A DNA stretch of 64,000 nt from Halosolutus gelatinilyticus (GTDB taxonomy: Archaea; Halobacteriota; Halobacteria; Halobacteriales; Natrialbaceae): NCBI RefSeq assembly GCF_023028105.1, contig NZ_CP095492.1, positions 310,001 to 374,000 of the forward strand, written 5' to 3'. Shown here one piece after another: positions 35,668-45,279 of the stretch. Numbering within the stretch: position 1 is the first letter of the stretch; each line of letters opens with the position of its first letter. Made by a program: the position numbers and the translations under genes. The notes below the pieces were generated by a model. That model had not been told where the DNA came from, did not search any database, and saw only the letters and a program-made list of their open reading frames with translations.

Positions 35668-35717
35668 TATATTTATTGACCGATGTGTCTATAATAGTCT
35701 TATGACACATAGTGTCA
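35668..35717 (+). promoter_or_regulatory. Promoter and start-codon palindrome of the alcohol dehydrogenase gene
   Basis: TATATTTA (35668-35675) lies about 27 bases before the ATG at 35702, so the mRNA should be leaderless. TGACACATAGTGTCA (35703-35717) is a perfect 6-base palindrome around ATA and overlaps the start codon. In addition ATGTGTC at 35683-35689 pairs with GACACAT at 35704-35710, centres 21 bases apart. A repressor bound here would block initiation. Confidence 0.55.
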
Positions 35718-36817
35718 AGGCTGCGGTCGTCGAAGCGCCGGAGACGGACGGCTTCACGGTGACGGATGTCGAACTGGACGATCCGAAACCCGGTGAGGTA
35801 CGCCTCGAGATCGAGTATGCGGGCGCTTGCCACACGGACTGGCACGCCGTTGAAGGTGCATTACAGAGGAACTATCCGGTGGTCGCGGGTCATGAAGGTG
35901 CTGGACGCGTCGTCGAGATCGGTGAGGGTGTCACGAGCGTCGAACCTGGCGACCGCGCTCTCACCCTTTGGGTTCCCTCGTGTGGCGCCTGTGAGATGTG
36001 CGTCCAGGGTCACCAACACCTCTGTGTTCGCGGCGGTGAGAGTCTCTACGAAGGCTACCTTCTCGACGGAACGTGCCGATTCCACCGCGGTGACGAGGAT
36101 CTAGCGCAGTTCCTGACCCTCGGGACATTCGCCGAAGAGATCGTCGTTCCGGAATCCGAAGTGTACCCGATTCCGAACGTTCTCCCCACCGACGTCGCGT
36201 CGATCATCGGCTGTGGCGTCGTGACCGGATACGGGTCTGCGGCCCACCGCGCGGACATCCAGCCCAACGACACGGTGGTCGTCATCGGGGCGGGGAACGT
36301 CGGACTGAACGCCATTCAGGGAGCCACCCACGCCGGCGCAGGGACGGTCATCGCGAGCGATCTCGTGGACCTGAAACGCGAGAAGTCACTCGAGTTCGGC
36401 GCGGACTACGCCATCGACCCAGACGTTACCGACCCGGTCGAGTTCGTCCACGATATCGCTCCGCTAGGCGCGGACGTCGTCGTGCTCTCCGTAGGCGTAG
36501 CTAGCGGTGAGCTCATCGCGGATACGGTTCCGCTCCTCGGTCCTCGTGGAGAACTGATCATCACGGCCGGGTCGCCGAGTCGGAACATTCCCATCTCGCC
36601 ACAGCAACTCCTTGACGGCGAGACGGAGATCAAAGGCTGTCTTTACGGCGGAGCCAGCCCCCGGCGGACGACGGCGGAGGTCATTGATCGGTATCTCAAC
36701 GACGATTACCTGCTCGACGAACTGATCACGCAGGAATACTGCTTGGACGACGTCGACAAGGCGTACGCAAACCTCCTCGACGGAGAGGATGTCCACAGCG
36801 TCCTGAAATTACGCTGA
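35702..36817 (+). CDS. Zinc-dependent alcohol dehydrogenase (class III-like MDR)
   Basis: A 371-residue medium-chain dehydrogenase. Catalytic zinc: Cys and His in EYAGACHTDWHAVEG and GHEGAGRVVEIG; structural zinc: CGACEMCVQGHQHLC; nucleotide fold: VVIGAGNVGLNAIQGATHAG with Asp in IASDLVDLKRE, favouring NAD. It is closer to AdhC/FrmA-type enzymes than to the dehydrogenases at 31922 and 48575. It is followed by an aldehyde dehydrogenase with its own promoter; together they could take an alcohol to an acid. Confidence 0.92.
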   Translation: MTHSVKAAVVEAPETDGFTVTDVELDDPKPGEVRLEIEYAGACHTDWHAVEGALQRNYPVVAGHEGAGRVVEIGEGVTSVEPGDRALTLWVPSCGACEMCVQGHQHLCVRGGESLYEGYLLDGTCRFHRGDEDLAQFLTLGTFAEEIVVPESEVYPIPNVLPTDVASIIGCGVVTGYGSAAHRADIQPNDTVVVIGAGNVGLNAIQGATHAGAGTVIASDLVDLKREKSLEFGADYAIDPDVTDPVEFVHDIAPLGADVVVLSVGVASGELIADTVPLLGPRGELIITAGSPSRNIPISPQQLLDGETEIKGCLYGGASPRRTTAEVIDRYLNDDYLLDELITQEYCLDDVDKAYANLLDGEDVHSVLKLR

Positions 36818-36885
36818 GTCCTCGAGCCTTCCGCCGCTCTCTGCGCAGTCTCTGTGTTCCGACGGAACCGATCACCACGAAAACA

Positions 36886-36894
36886 CATATAATC
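36886..36894 (+). promoter_or_regulatory. TATA box of the second ALDH gene
   Basis: CATATAATC lies about 27 bases before the ATG at 36919, indicating a leaderless transcript separate from the alcohol dehydrogenase. Confidence 0.5.
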
Positions 36895-36918
36895 GACACT
36901 GACGTATTCGGAGTTTGT

Positions 36919-38406
36919 ATGACACCAACTATCGCGGACGATGATTGGTCCCGGATGTTTCTCGACGGCAAGTGGGTCCCATCCCCGAGCGGGGAGACGC
37001 TCGCCGTCGCTGATCCGTCCACGAGAGATCGCCTCTTCGACGTCCCGGCCGCGACCGAGGACGACGTCAACGCGGCGTTCGAGGCCGCGGCGGCGGCGCA
37101 GGACGAGTGGGCGGACGCGAGTCCGAGCAGACGACAGGGAGCCATTCTCGACGGGATGGACGCCCTCGAAGAATCGTTCGACGACGTCGTCGACCTCCTG
37201 ATCTCGGAAGGTGGTTCGTCGACGGCGAAGGCTACCATCGAGACCCAGAACACGCTGGCGACGATGGGCGAAGCCGCGACGTTCCCGGCGCGAATGAAGG
37301 GCGAACACGCTGGCTCGAACATCCCGAACAAGGAGAACATCGTCGAACGGAGGCCGGAGGGGGTTATCTCGGTCATTACGCCATGGAACTTCCCACTCGT
37401 CCTCACGATGCGGGCCGTCGCACCTGCTATCGCGACGGGGAATTCCGTCGTCCTCAAACCCTCCTCGGAGACACCGGTCACGGGCGGACTCCTCGTCGCC
37501 AAACTCTTCGAGGAGGCGGCGCTCCCGGACGGAGTCCTGAACGTCGTCACCGGCAGCGGTTCGGATATCGGCGACAACATGGCCGGCCATCCCGTCGCGG
37601 ACGTCGTCGCGTTCACGGGGTCGACGAGCGTCGGCCGCGAAGTCGCCGCGACCGCCGGCCGGAACCTCGCCATCGCCGCGATGGAACTCGGCGGGAACAA
37701 CGCACACATCGTCACCGCGGACGCTGACATCGACGAGGCGGTCGAAGCGGGGACGTTCGGCTCGTTCATCCATTCCGGGCAGGTGTGTCTCTCCATCAAC
37801 CGCCACGTCGTTCACGAGGACATCTACGACGAGTACGTCGGAAAACTCGCGACCAGGGCAGAAGAGATAGCGACCGGCAGCGTCCACGATCCGGCGACCA
37901 TCGTCGGCCCAATCATCAACGAGTCTCAACGCGAGCAGATACTCCGCTTCATCGACGACACGGTCGACGCCGGTGCGACGCTCGAGACGGGCGGCGAGGT
38001 CGTCTCCCTCAACGGCGTCGAAGACTCCCTCGTCGTCGCGCCGACCGTGCTCTCCGGCGTGACGAGCGACATGCCGACGGCCTGCAACGAGCACTTCGGC
38101 CCCATCGCGCCCGTCATTCCGGCCGGCGATGTGGACGAGGCGGTCGAGATCGCTAACGATACCGAGTACGGTCTCTCCGGGAGCGTCTACGCCGGCGACG
38201 TCGGTCGCGGTCGGGAAATCGCACAGCGGATCGACACCGGGATGATTCACGTCAACGATCAACCAGTGAACGAGGAACCACACATGCCCTTCGGCGGCGT
38301 CGGGGCGTCCGGTATCGGCCGCTACAACGGCGACGAGGTGCTCCAGGAGTTCACGCAGACGAAGTGGACGAGCGTGCAACACGAACCGCGCGATTACGGG
38401 CTCTGA
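36919..38406 (+). CDS. Aldehyde dehydrogenase
   Basis: ALDH-superfamily protein of 495 residues. Key motifs: VITPWNFPLVLTMRAVAPAI, FTGSTSVGREVAATAGRN, catalytic Glu in AMELGGNNAHIV, catalytic Cys in HSGQVCLSINRHVVHED, and EHFGPIAPVIPAGDVDEAV. It resembles the vanillin/benzaldehyde-type ALDHs in the NNAHIV and SGQVC regions, but this is not decisive. It forms an alcohol-to-acid pair with the dehydrogenase upstream. Confidence 0.92.
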   Translation: MTPTIADDDWSRMFLDGKWVPSPSGETLAVADPSTRDRLFDVPAATEDDVNAAFEAAAAAQDEWADASPSRRQGAILDGMDALEESFDDVVDLLISEGGSSTAKATIETQNTLATMGEAATFPARMKGEHAGSNIPNKENIVERRPEGVISVITPWNFPLVLTMRAVAPAIATGNSVVLKPSSETPVTGGLLVAKLFEEAALPDGVLNVVTGSGSDIGDNMAGHPVADVVAFTGSTSVGREVAATAGRNLAIAAMELGGNNAHIVTADADIDEAVEAGTFGSFIHSGQVCLSINRHVVHEDIYDEYVGKLATRAEEIATGSVHDPATIVGPIINESQREQILRFIDDTVDAGATLETGGEVVSLNGVEDSLVVAPTVLSGVTSDMPTACNEHFGPIAPVIPAGDVDEAVEIANDTEYGLSGSVYAGDVGRGREIAQRIDTGMIHVNDQPVNEEPHMPFGGVGASGIGRYNGDEVLQEFTQTKWTSVQHEPRDYGL

Positions 38407-38451
38407 GGGGGCCGCCGTTCGCAACACCACTCCCCACCCCATCGAGGCCGT

Positions 38452-39600
38452 CTACGTGTGGCGGTAGATCAGGTCGCGCTGGATTTCGTTGACGCCCTCG
38501 TATATGATCGGGAGGCGCGCGTCGCGGTAGAGTCGAGAGATTCGTCGCTCGTTTAGGATGCCGCGTCCGCCGTGGAGTCGCATCCCGGTTTCGGTACACT
38601 CAACGGCGGTCTCGGTCGCCTTCATCTTCGCCATCGCGGCCCAGTCGGTTGCATCCTTCGTCCCTTTTACGCGCTCTGCGGCGCGCCACGTTAGCGCGCG
38701 TGCGCTCTCGAACTCCGTCCGAGCGTCCGCGAGGTCGTGTCGGACAGACTGGAATTCGCTTACCGACCGGCCGAATTCCTCGCGCTCCTCGACGAATTTC
38801 CACGTTTCCTCGAGGGACGCGGCCGCGATTCCGATGCCGTGCCCGCTCGTGGAGACGCGGCCGTGATCGAAAAACTCGGCGACCATTCGGAACCCCTCTC
38901 CCTCCTCGCCGACGAGGTTCTCTTCCCGAACGCGGCAGTCGTCGAACTCGATGCGGGCCTGCTGGGACGCTCGCATTCCGATCTTCTCGGGGATGTGTTC
39001 TGCGGTGTACCCCGACGTATTCGTCGGGACGATGAACAGCGAGTGGTTCCCGTGTCGATCCTCGGGGTTGGACCCGGTCTTCGCGTACACGAGAACCCAA
39101 TCAGCGTCGATCCCGTTTCCGATCCAGTACTTCTCGCCGTCGATCACCCATTCGTCGCCGTCGCGCTCCGCGGCGGTCGTCATCCCCGCGAGGTCGCTCC
39201 CGGTCTCCGGTTCCGATATTGCCATCCCGGCGAACTCCTCGCCCGACGCGATCAGCGGTAGGCGCGTTCGCTTCTGTCGGTCCGTCCCGTATCGCTCGAG
39301 GATATTCGTGCCGAAACTCCGCCCCCGAATCGCCATCCCGATCCCGGCGTCCGCGCGGAAAAACTCCTCCGTGATCGCCAGGCTCTCGAGGAGCGACGCG
39401 CCGCGCCCACCGTACTCCTCGCTGATCTCGATCCCGACGAAGCCGGCGTCGCTCGCTGCGTCGACGACCGCCGTCGGGTACGTCCCGTCGTTGAAGTGTC
39501 GCTCGGCGTTCGGCTCGATGTACTTGCGTGCGAACGCTCGAGCCTCGTGTTTGGCGGTCCGAACTGACTCCGGAACCAGTAACTCGTTCAGTAATTCCAT
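38452..39600 (-). CDS. Acyl-CoA dehydrogenase
   Basis: FAD-dependent acyl-CoA dehydrogenase of 382 residues from ATG at 39600 (MELLNELLVPESVRTAKHEA). Signatures: GMAISEPETGSDLAGMTT (FAD/substrate), the second motif WKFVEEREEFGRSVSEFQSV and the C-terminal RLHGGRGILNERRISRLYRD, ending with IIYEGVNEIQRDLIYRHT. It is the last gene of a minus-strand set with acyl-CoA synthetase, HCD/ECH fusion and GMC oxidoreductase, giving activation, dehydrogenation, hydration and oxidation steps. The frame to 39702 overlaps the ligase gene and is rejected. Confidence 0.92.
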   Translation of the reverse strand: MELLNELLVPESVRTAKHEARAFARKYIEPNAERHFNDGTYPTAVVDAASDAGFVGIEISEEYGGRGASLLESLAITEEFFRADAGIGMAIRGRSFGTNILERYGTDRQKRTRLPLIASGEEFAGMAISEPETGSDLAGMTTAAERDGDEWVIDGEKYWIGNGIDADWVLVYAKTGSNPEDRHGNHSLFIVPTNTSGYTAEHIPEKIGMRASQQARIEFDDCRVREENLVGEEGEGFRMVAEFFDHGRVSTSGHGIGIAAASLEETWKFVEEREEFGRSVSEFQSVRHDLADARTEFESARALTWRAAERVKGTKDATDWAAMAKMKATETAVECTETGMRLHGGRGILNERRISRLYRDARLPIIYEGVNEIQRDLIYRHT

Positions 39601-39676
39601 GCCGAATGGTCGAAAAACGATGATAAAACTCTTTCGTCGCGGAATGACCGTAGCCCGGGTCGCTCCTCGACGACCC

Positions 39677-41362
39677 CTACTCGGCGACGCCCTCGCGCCC
39701 ACGGAGTGCCGTTCGGCGGATCTTCCCGGTCGAAGTACGAGGAAGCTTCTCGACGAATTCGAGTTCGCGCGGGTACTCGTACTTCGCCAGCCGGTCCTTG
39801 ACGTGTTGCTGGAGGTCCGAGCGTCGCTCCTCGGTCGGCTCGCGCCCCTCGCTCAGGACGACGAACGCCTTGGGAATCTCGCCGCGCGTCTCGTGGGGCA
39901 CACCGATGACGCCCGCCTCCGCCACGGCCTCGTGGGTGACCAGCGCCTCCTCGATCTCGTCCGGGCCGAACCGATAGCCGGAGCTGATGATCAGATCGTC
40001 GTCGCGGGCGTGAAATCGGAAGTAGCCGTCCTCGTCGATCGATACGAGGTCCTCAGAGAGGAGCCAGCCGTTTTGAACCTTCTCTGCCGTCTTTTCGGGC
40101 TTGTCGAGGTAGCCTACGAACAGCATCGGGTCGTCCTCGTACCGAACCGCAAGCTCACCGATTTTGCCAGGCGCCTCGATCGGCTCCCCTGTATCGAGGT
40201 CGAGGATCGCGACCTCGTGTCCGAGCGACGGAATCCCGAAGTAGCCGGTTCGGTGAGCGATACCGAAAGCGGGGTCGTCGCAGATGAGCCCTCCAATCTC
40301 GGTCGTTCCGTAGCCTTCAACGAACGCCGCGTTCTCGAAGGTGCTGGTCGCCCAGTCGATGATGCTCTCTCCCGCGGACTCCCCGCCGGTCGAGAACGAT
40401 CGGAGACTGCTCAGATCGTGTTTCTCCGCCGCGTCGTCCACTTGCATCATCTTGCGCACCGCGGTCGGCGGGAGATTCAGGTGCGTGATGCCGAACCGGT
40501 CGACGAGTTCGAACTCCTTCTCGGCCTCGAACTTCCCTCTCGGGGAGCCGACGACCGGTATCCCGTAGAAAAGCGGCGGGAGGACCATCTGATTCAGGGA
40601 CATAATCCACGACCACTCGGAGATCGTCCGCGCGACCTGATCGCCTCCCGTGTTGTGTCGCTGTAGACTGATGAACTGCGGAAGGAGGCCCAAGAGATGT
40701 CTGTGCGCGTGGACCGCGCCTTTGGGCTTGCCAGTCGTCCCGCTCGTGTAGATGATACAGGCGTCGTCCTCCGAGTCCGTCCGCCGCGTTTCGAAGTCCG
40801 CCGCGTAGCCCTCGATGACCTCCCAGAAGCTGACTTCGCCCTCTTTGTCGAACCCCTCGGTCGTCACGACTAGCTCGAGGGCGTCGAGATCGTCGCGAAT
40901 CTCTCGGAACGTTTCAATTGCATCTCGAGCGACCACGAACGCGGTGGATCCCGAGTTTGCGAGTCGATATCGCAGCCCGTCGGTGCCGAGGAGGACGCTA
41001 AGCGGGACGGTGACAGCACCGAGTTTGAATGCGGCGAGGTGGGCGACGAGCGACTGCAGGCACTGCGTGCCGTTAACGGCGACCCGGTCGCCCGGTCCGA
41101 TGTGCCGGTCCTCGAGAGCGTTCGCGAACCGATTCGCGTAGTGCCGGAGCTGGCGAAACGTGTACGCGCTCCGTCGCTCGCCTTCCGCGTCGATATATAG
41201 GGCAACGTCGTTCTTCTTCGCCTCGGCCCACCGGTCGCAGACGTAGTGAGCGATGTTGAACGTCTCGGGGATTTCCCACTCGAACCACTCCTCCGCCGCT
41301 TCGATCGTGTCGAACCCTTGCTCGTGAAAATAGTAGTTCTCGAGCCGGTCGGTCTCGTCCAT
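39677..41362 (-). CDS. AMP-forming acyl-CoA synthetase
   Basis: Adenylate-forming ligase of 561 residues activating a carboxylic acid with ATP and CoA. The P-loop is IIYTSGTTGKPKGAVHAHRH, then VEGYGTTEIGGLICDD, the hinge region WLLSEDLVSIDEDGYFRFHA, DDLIISSGYRFGPDEIEEAL and the catalytic Lys near the end in PRTSTGKIRRTALRGRE. Closest in style to acetyl/propionyl- or benzoate-CoA ligases of haloarchaea; the acid is not predictable. It lies 76 bases before the acyl-CoA dehydrogenase on the same strand. Confidence 0.92.
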   Translation of the reverse strand: MDETDRLENYYFHEQGFDTIEAAEEWFEWEIPETFNIAHYVCDRWAEAKKNDVALYIDAEGERRSAYTFRQLRHYANRFANALEDRHIGPGDRVAVNGTQCLQSLVAHLAAFKLGAVTVPLSVLLGTDGLRYRLANSGSTAFVVARDAIETFREIRDDLDALELVVTTEGFDKEGEVSFWEVIEGYAADFETRRTDSEDDACIIYTSGTTGKPKGAVHAHRHLLGLLPQFISLQRHNTGGDQVARTISEWSWIMSLNQMVLPPLFYGIPVVGSPRGKFEAEKEFELVDRFGITHLNLPPTAVRKMMQVDDAAEKHDLSSLRSFSTGGESAGESIIDWATSTFENAAFVEGYGTTEIGGLICDDPAFGIAHRTGYFGIPSLGHEVAILDLDTGEPIEAPGKIGELAVRYEDDPMLFVGYLDKPEKTAEKVQNGWLLSEDLVSIDEDGYFRFHARDDDLIISSGYRFGPDEIEEALVTHEAVAEAGVIGVPHETRGEIPKAFVVLSEGREPTEERRSDLQQHVKDRLAKYEYPRELEFVEKLPRTSTGKIRRTALRGREGVAE

Positions 41363-41472
41363 TCCACTGAGAAAATTACGACTGCGGGCATTAAACGTTA
41401 TTTCATTTGTACTAGATATTCGTGTCGGTGGTGAGGAGTCTGGAGGACCGATATCGAGGGTACCGATCGAGG

Positions 41473-43407
41473 CTAGTCGAACTGCGGGTCGCGGTCGTGT
41501 GTGAACGCCTCGACGCCTTCAAGCATGTCGTCGGTCGTGGCCAGGAGGCCAAACGCTTGACTTTCCATCGCGATCGCCGTATTCAGACTCGCGTTCTGCC
41601 CCCCGTTGATGACCTGTTTCGCCGCTTTGAGTGCCGTTTGCGGGCCGTTCGCGATCGTCGTCACGAACTCGTTGACCGTCTCTTCGAACTCGTCGTCCGG
41701 TACCGCACGGTTCAGGATACCCCAGTCGGCCGCGCGTTCGGCGCTGATCTGCTCGCCCTTGAAGATGAGCTCCTTCGTGCGCGCTTCGCCCACGAGGCGA
41801 ACGAGCCGCTGAGTCCCGCCGCCACCTGGGATGAGCCCTAGATTGATCTCTGGACTCCCCAGTTTGGATCCCTTGGTCGCGATACGGATGTCGCAAGCGA
41901 GGATGATCTCGAAGCCACCACCCAGACAGAGCCCGTCGACCTTCGCGACTGTCGGTCGTTCGAACTCGTAGATCGTTTCGACGGCCTCGTCGACGTCCAT
42001 CAGGTCAGTCGGCTCGGCGATCGTGAAGCCGGTGATGTCGGCGCCGGCGCTAAACGCCCTGTCGCCGGCCCCCTCGAAGGTGACGCAGGCCACCTCGTTC
42101 GTGTCTACGGACTCGAGCAGCCGCTGGACCTCGTCGAGCATGTCCGTCGAGAGCGCGTTCAGGCGCTCCTCGCGATCAAAGGTTACCTCGAGTACGCCGT
42201 CATCAAGGGTGTGCGTGACGTAGTGATAGGGGCCGCCGTCGGCGTAATCGTAGAATCCTTTGCCGGCGTCTTCCCCAGTGTGACCGGCTTCAACGAGTTC
42301 GACGAGGTGATCGGCCGGCTCGTAGCGCGCCGCGCCGGTCTCCTCGTAGAGCGACTCGACTGTCTCGAGCGCCCGATCGAGGCCGAGCTTGTCGCCCGTC
42401 CGGCAGGTTCCCTCCGGGAGACCGCCGCCGAGACGCATCGCGATGTCGACGTCCTCGGGGTCCGCCACGTCCTGACCGACGAGACGCGCCGCCTCGTTCA
42501 CCATCCGCGCCTCGACGCGAAGCGTGTCGAAGCCGTCGCCGTCGCCGGGTTCGTAGTCGACGCCGCCGTCCTCGTAGTCGTAGAATCCCAATCCGGTCTT
42601 CCGGCCGAGTTCGTCGTTCTCGACGCGCGTTTCAACGCAATCGGGGAGGGATTTCTTCCACTGCTCGCGACTGTGTGCGAGCACGTCGAGGCCGCCGAAG
42701 TCAGCGAGTTCGAACGGTCCCATCGGGTAGCCCCGCCGGAACACCATGGCTGCGTCGGCCTGTCGGGCCTCTGCTTCACCCTCGTCGAACATCCACGCGG
42801 CCTCCTCCATGAAGGGAACCAACACGTTGTTCACGACGAACTCGGGGACGTCCTTTCGGACGAGAACGGACCTCTTGTCCAGCGACTCGACGAACTTGTC
42901 GGCCGCATCGACGACATCGTCGGCGGTCCGCTCCCCGGAGACGACTTCGACGAGGTCCATCTTCACCGGCGGGTTGAAAAAGTGGAGCCCGCAGAACCGC
43001 TCCGGGTTCTCGAGGGGTTCCGCGATGTCACTGACCCTGAGACTCGACGTGTTCGTCGCGAGGATCGCGTCGTCTTCGGTAGCGTCCTCGACATCTTCGA
43101 ATAGATTCCGCTTCATCCCGAGGTCCTCCGGGATAGCCTCGATGACGATGTCCGCGTCGCTGACAGCCTCGTCGAGGTCGGTCGTCGTGCGGACGCGCTC
43201 GAGGACGGCGACAGGATCGTCACCGAGTTGTCCCTTTTCGGTGAGTTTCTCGACGCTCCACTCGAGCTGTTCGTAGCCGTCTTCGACGTACGGTTCCTCG
43301 ATGTCACGGAGGGAGACCTCGTAACCTGCGATCGCCGATAGTTCGGCGATTCCGTGACCCATACTCCCCGCTCCAAGCACTGCAACGCGCTCTATCTCAC
43401 GTAGCAT
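41473..43407 (-). CDS. 3-hydroxyacyl-CoA dehydrogenase / enoyl-CoA hydratase fusion
   Basis: Bifunctional beta-oxidation protein of 644 residues. The order is dehydrogenase first, hydratase second, the archaeal arrangement and the reverse of bacterial FadB. N-terminal NAD site VAVLGAGSMGHGIAELSA, catalytic His-Glu region FCGLHFFNPPVKMDLVEVV, two C-terminal dimerisation repeats, then from about 390 the crotonase domain: FDREERLNALSTDML, GGGFEIILACDIRIATKGSK, and LGSPEINLGLIPGGGGTQRL with the catalytic Glu. ATG at 43407 (MLREIERVAVLG) is preferred over 43422. Confidence 0.94.
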   Translation of the reverse strand: MLREIERVAVLGAGSMGHGIAELSAIAGYEVSLRDIEEPYVEDGYEQLEWSVEKLTEKGQLGDDPVAVLERVRTTTDLDEAVSDADIVIEAIPEDLGMKRNLFEDVEDATEDDAILATNTSSLRVSDIAEPLENPERFCGLHFFNPPVKMDLVEVVSGERTADDVVDAADKFVESLDKRSVLVRKDVPEFVVNNVLVPFMEEAAWMFDEGEAEARQADAAMVFRRGYPMGPFELADFGGLDVLAHSREQWKKSLPDCVETRVENDELGRKTGLGFYDYEDGGVDYEPGDGDGFDTLRVEARMVNEAARLVGQDVADPEDVDIAMRLGGGLPEGTCRTGDKLGLDRALETVESLYEETGAARYEPADHLVELVEAGHTGEDAGKGFYDYADGGPYHYVTHTLDDGVLEVTFDREERLNALSTDMLDEVQRLLESVDTNEVACVTFEGAGDRAFSAGADITGFTIAEPTDLMDVDEAVETIYEFERPTVAKVDGLCLGGGFEIILACDIRIATKGSKLGSPEINLGLIPGGGGTQRLVRLVGEARTKELIFKGEQISAERAADWGILNRAVPDDEFEETVNEFVTTIANGPQTALKAAKQVINGGQNASLNTAIAMESQAFGLLATTDDMLEGVEAFTHDRDPQFD

Positions 43408-43581
43408 CGCGTATATGATCACGATAGCAGGTATTCAAACTGACGGTTAGCTGGAAACCGGCTGCTCGTGATACGCGAGCGGGTTCCGTCTTCCGTTGAT
43501 CGGCGGTACTACGCCGAGTAGCGCCTCACTCGTCACAGACGCGCTCAGACGGGAAGGTACGATCCCGACCGGAGATGCCGG

Positions 43582-45132
43582 TCATCCGTTCTTGATGAGA
43601 TCCGCGCCCTTCTCGGCGATAGCGATCGTCGGCGCGTTCGTGTTTCCTCTCGGAACCTGTGGCATCACCGACGCGTCGACGACTCGAAGACCGCCGATGC
43701 CGCGTAAACGTAGATCGCTGTCGACGACGGACAGTTTGTCGGTTCCCATCTTACACGTACAGGTCGGATGATACCCTGACACGGCGTTGTTTCGAATGTA
43801 CTCCGCGATTCCCTCGTCGCTTTGGACATCCTCACCGGGTTTTATCTCTCGTTCCCGGTACTCCGAGAGGGTGTCCGTCGTTCCGATGCGCCGTGCTCGA
43901 CGGATTCCCCTGATGAAGTCGTCGACGTCTTTTTCGTCGACCATGTATTCGGGATCGAGTTTGGGGTCGTCGTACGGGTCGTTCGATCGGAGCATAACGC
44001 GCCCGCGAGCGACCGGATTAAGCGGGAGGACCATAATCGAAAACCCTGCCTGCGGATTCTCTTCCGATCCAGGTGAAAGCCCGTACTGGAGATCTGGCGC
44101 GGGCAAAGAGGGATCGGACCGTTCAAACGCGCCAACCAGAACGCGGTCATATCGGGTTCCGCGTTGGTCACCGTCCTCCGCCTCGATTGGTTCCGGTGCC
44201 GAGTCGATCTGTTTTGAACTTTCGAAGACGACTGGCACGCGGAGGTGATCCTGCAAGTTGCGGCCGACGCCGGGGAGATCGCGTTTCACGTCGATGCCGT
44301 GCTCCTCGAGGTGTTCGGCTGGGCCGATACCCGAAAGCATGAGCAACTGTGGAGACTGAATCGCTCCTGCAGAGAGGATCACCTCACCGGTGTCGGTTAC
44401 CTTCGCCTCGTGTCTCTCATCGTTCTGCTCGTACACCACACCCGCTGCTCGATCGCCGTCAAACGTGATTCTGGTGACGTGCGCACTCGTCTCAACGTGG
44501 AGGTTCGATCGATCGAGAATCGGCTTAATGAACGCCGCCGCGGCGCTGTGACGGTGGCCGTCTTTGGTCGTGGTGTGATAGTAGCCGATTCCTTCCTGCT
44601 GCGCACCGTTGAAGTCCATGTTACCCTCCAATCCAGCTTCCGTCCCGGCCTCGACGAGCGTCTTCGAGAAGTCGCTAGGCATCCCACGGGACACGCTCAG
44701 CGGACCGTCGTTGCCGTGAAAGTCCGTGTCCCCGTCGGCGTTCAGGGTTTCGGACTTCTTGAAGTATGGAAGCAGGTCATCGTAACTCCAGTCGCTGTTC
44801 CCCATGTCAGCCCAATTGTCGTAATCGTAGGGGTGGCCGCGGACATACGCCATCCCGTTGATCACGCTCGAGCCGCCGAGCGCTTTACCCCGCGGCCAGT
44901 CGATGGTTCGACCGTTCATCCCCGGCTGAGGTTCCGTCTCGAACTTCCAATCGAGTTCGGAGCCCATGACATCCCACACTCGAGTAGGATCTTTCACCAT
45001 ATCCTTGTCTCCCGCTGGTTCGCCTGCTTCAAGCAGTAGTACGTCGACGTCTTCGGATTCGGTTAATCGGTGGGCAAGCACACACCCTGCACTCCCGCCA
45101 CCGACGATCAGGTAGTCGTACATGATAGACAT
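43582..45132 (-). CDS. GMC family FAD-dependent oxidoreductase (choline dehydrogenase-like)
   Basis: Glucose-methanol-choline oxidoreductase of 516 residues from ATG at 45132; ATG at 45123 is equally possible. FAD site YLIVGGGSAGCVLAHRL, GMC signature 1 in RGKALGGSSVINGMAYVRGH, signature 2 in GAIQSPQLLMLSGIGPAEHL, and the active-site His/Asn pair in SGYHPTCTCKMGTD and [18 protein letters not shown]. It oxidises an alcohol to an aldehyde. It is divergent from the UGSC trio and upstream of the beta-oxidation fusion on the same strand. A decayed relative lies at 31555-31845. Confidence 0.92.
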   Translation of the reverse strand: MSIMYDYLIVGGGSAGCVLAHRLTESEDVDVLLLEAGEPAGDKDMVKDPTRVWDVMGSELDWKFETEPQPGMNGRTIDWPRGKALGGSSVINGMAYVRGHPYDYDNWADMGNSDWSYDDLLPYFKKSETLNADGDTDFHGNDGPLSVSRGMPSDFSKTLVEAGTEAGLEGNMDFNGAQQEGIGYYHTTTKDGHRHSAAAAFIKPILDRSNLHVETSAHVTRITFDGDRAAGVVYEQNDERHEAKVTDTGEVILSAGAIQSPQLLMLSGIGPAEHLEEHGIDVKRDLPGVGRNLQDHLRVPVVFESSKQIDSAPEPIEAEDGDQRGTRYDRVLVGAFERSDPSLPAPDLQYGLSPGSEENPQAGFSIMVLPLNPVARGRVMLRSNDPYDDPKLDPEYMVDEKDVDDFIRGIRRARRIGTTDTLSEYREREIKPGEDVQSDEGIAEYIRNNAVSGYHPTCTCKMGTDKLSVVDSDLRLRGIGGLRVVDASVMPQVPRGNTNAPTIAIAEKGADLIKNG

Positions 45133-45244
45133 TCTCACTCTTCTCGGAAAAGAAACTAATGGTTTTCGGTGTAAACCATCGCCGGACCCAGGTATCTGCG
45201 TTCCGAGGCGTATGACGCCCCATCTAGGGCAAAGTACCAAGTCA

Positions 45245-45273
45245 CTCCAGTAGATATCGTATACGTACTGGAG
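45245..45273. promoter_or_regulatory. Inverted repeat before the UGSC-associated operon
   Basis: CTCCAGTA (45245-45252) and TACTGGAG (45266-45273) form a perfect 8-base inverted repeat, centres 21 bases apart (two helical turns), ending six bases before the ATG at 45280. It lies between the GMC and trio genes and could be an operator or, if transcribed, a hairpin over the start. Confidence 0.5.
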
Positions 45274-45279
45274 AAATCG

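Noticed and set aside
36706-38442. A 578-codon minus-strand frame opposite an aldehyde dehydrogenase
   Set aside because: The plus strand carries all ALDH motifs in the right order; the antisense frame is Arg/Val-rich with no domain.
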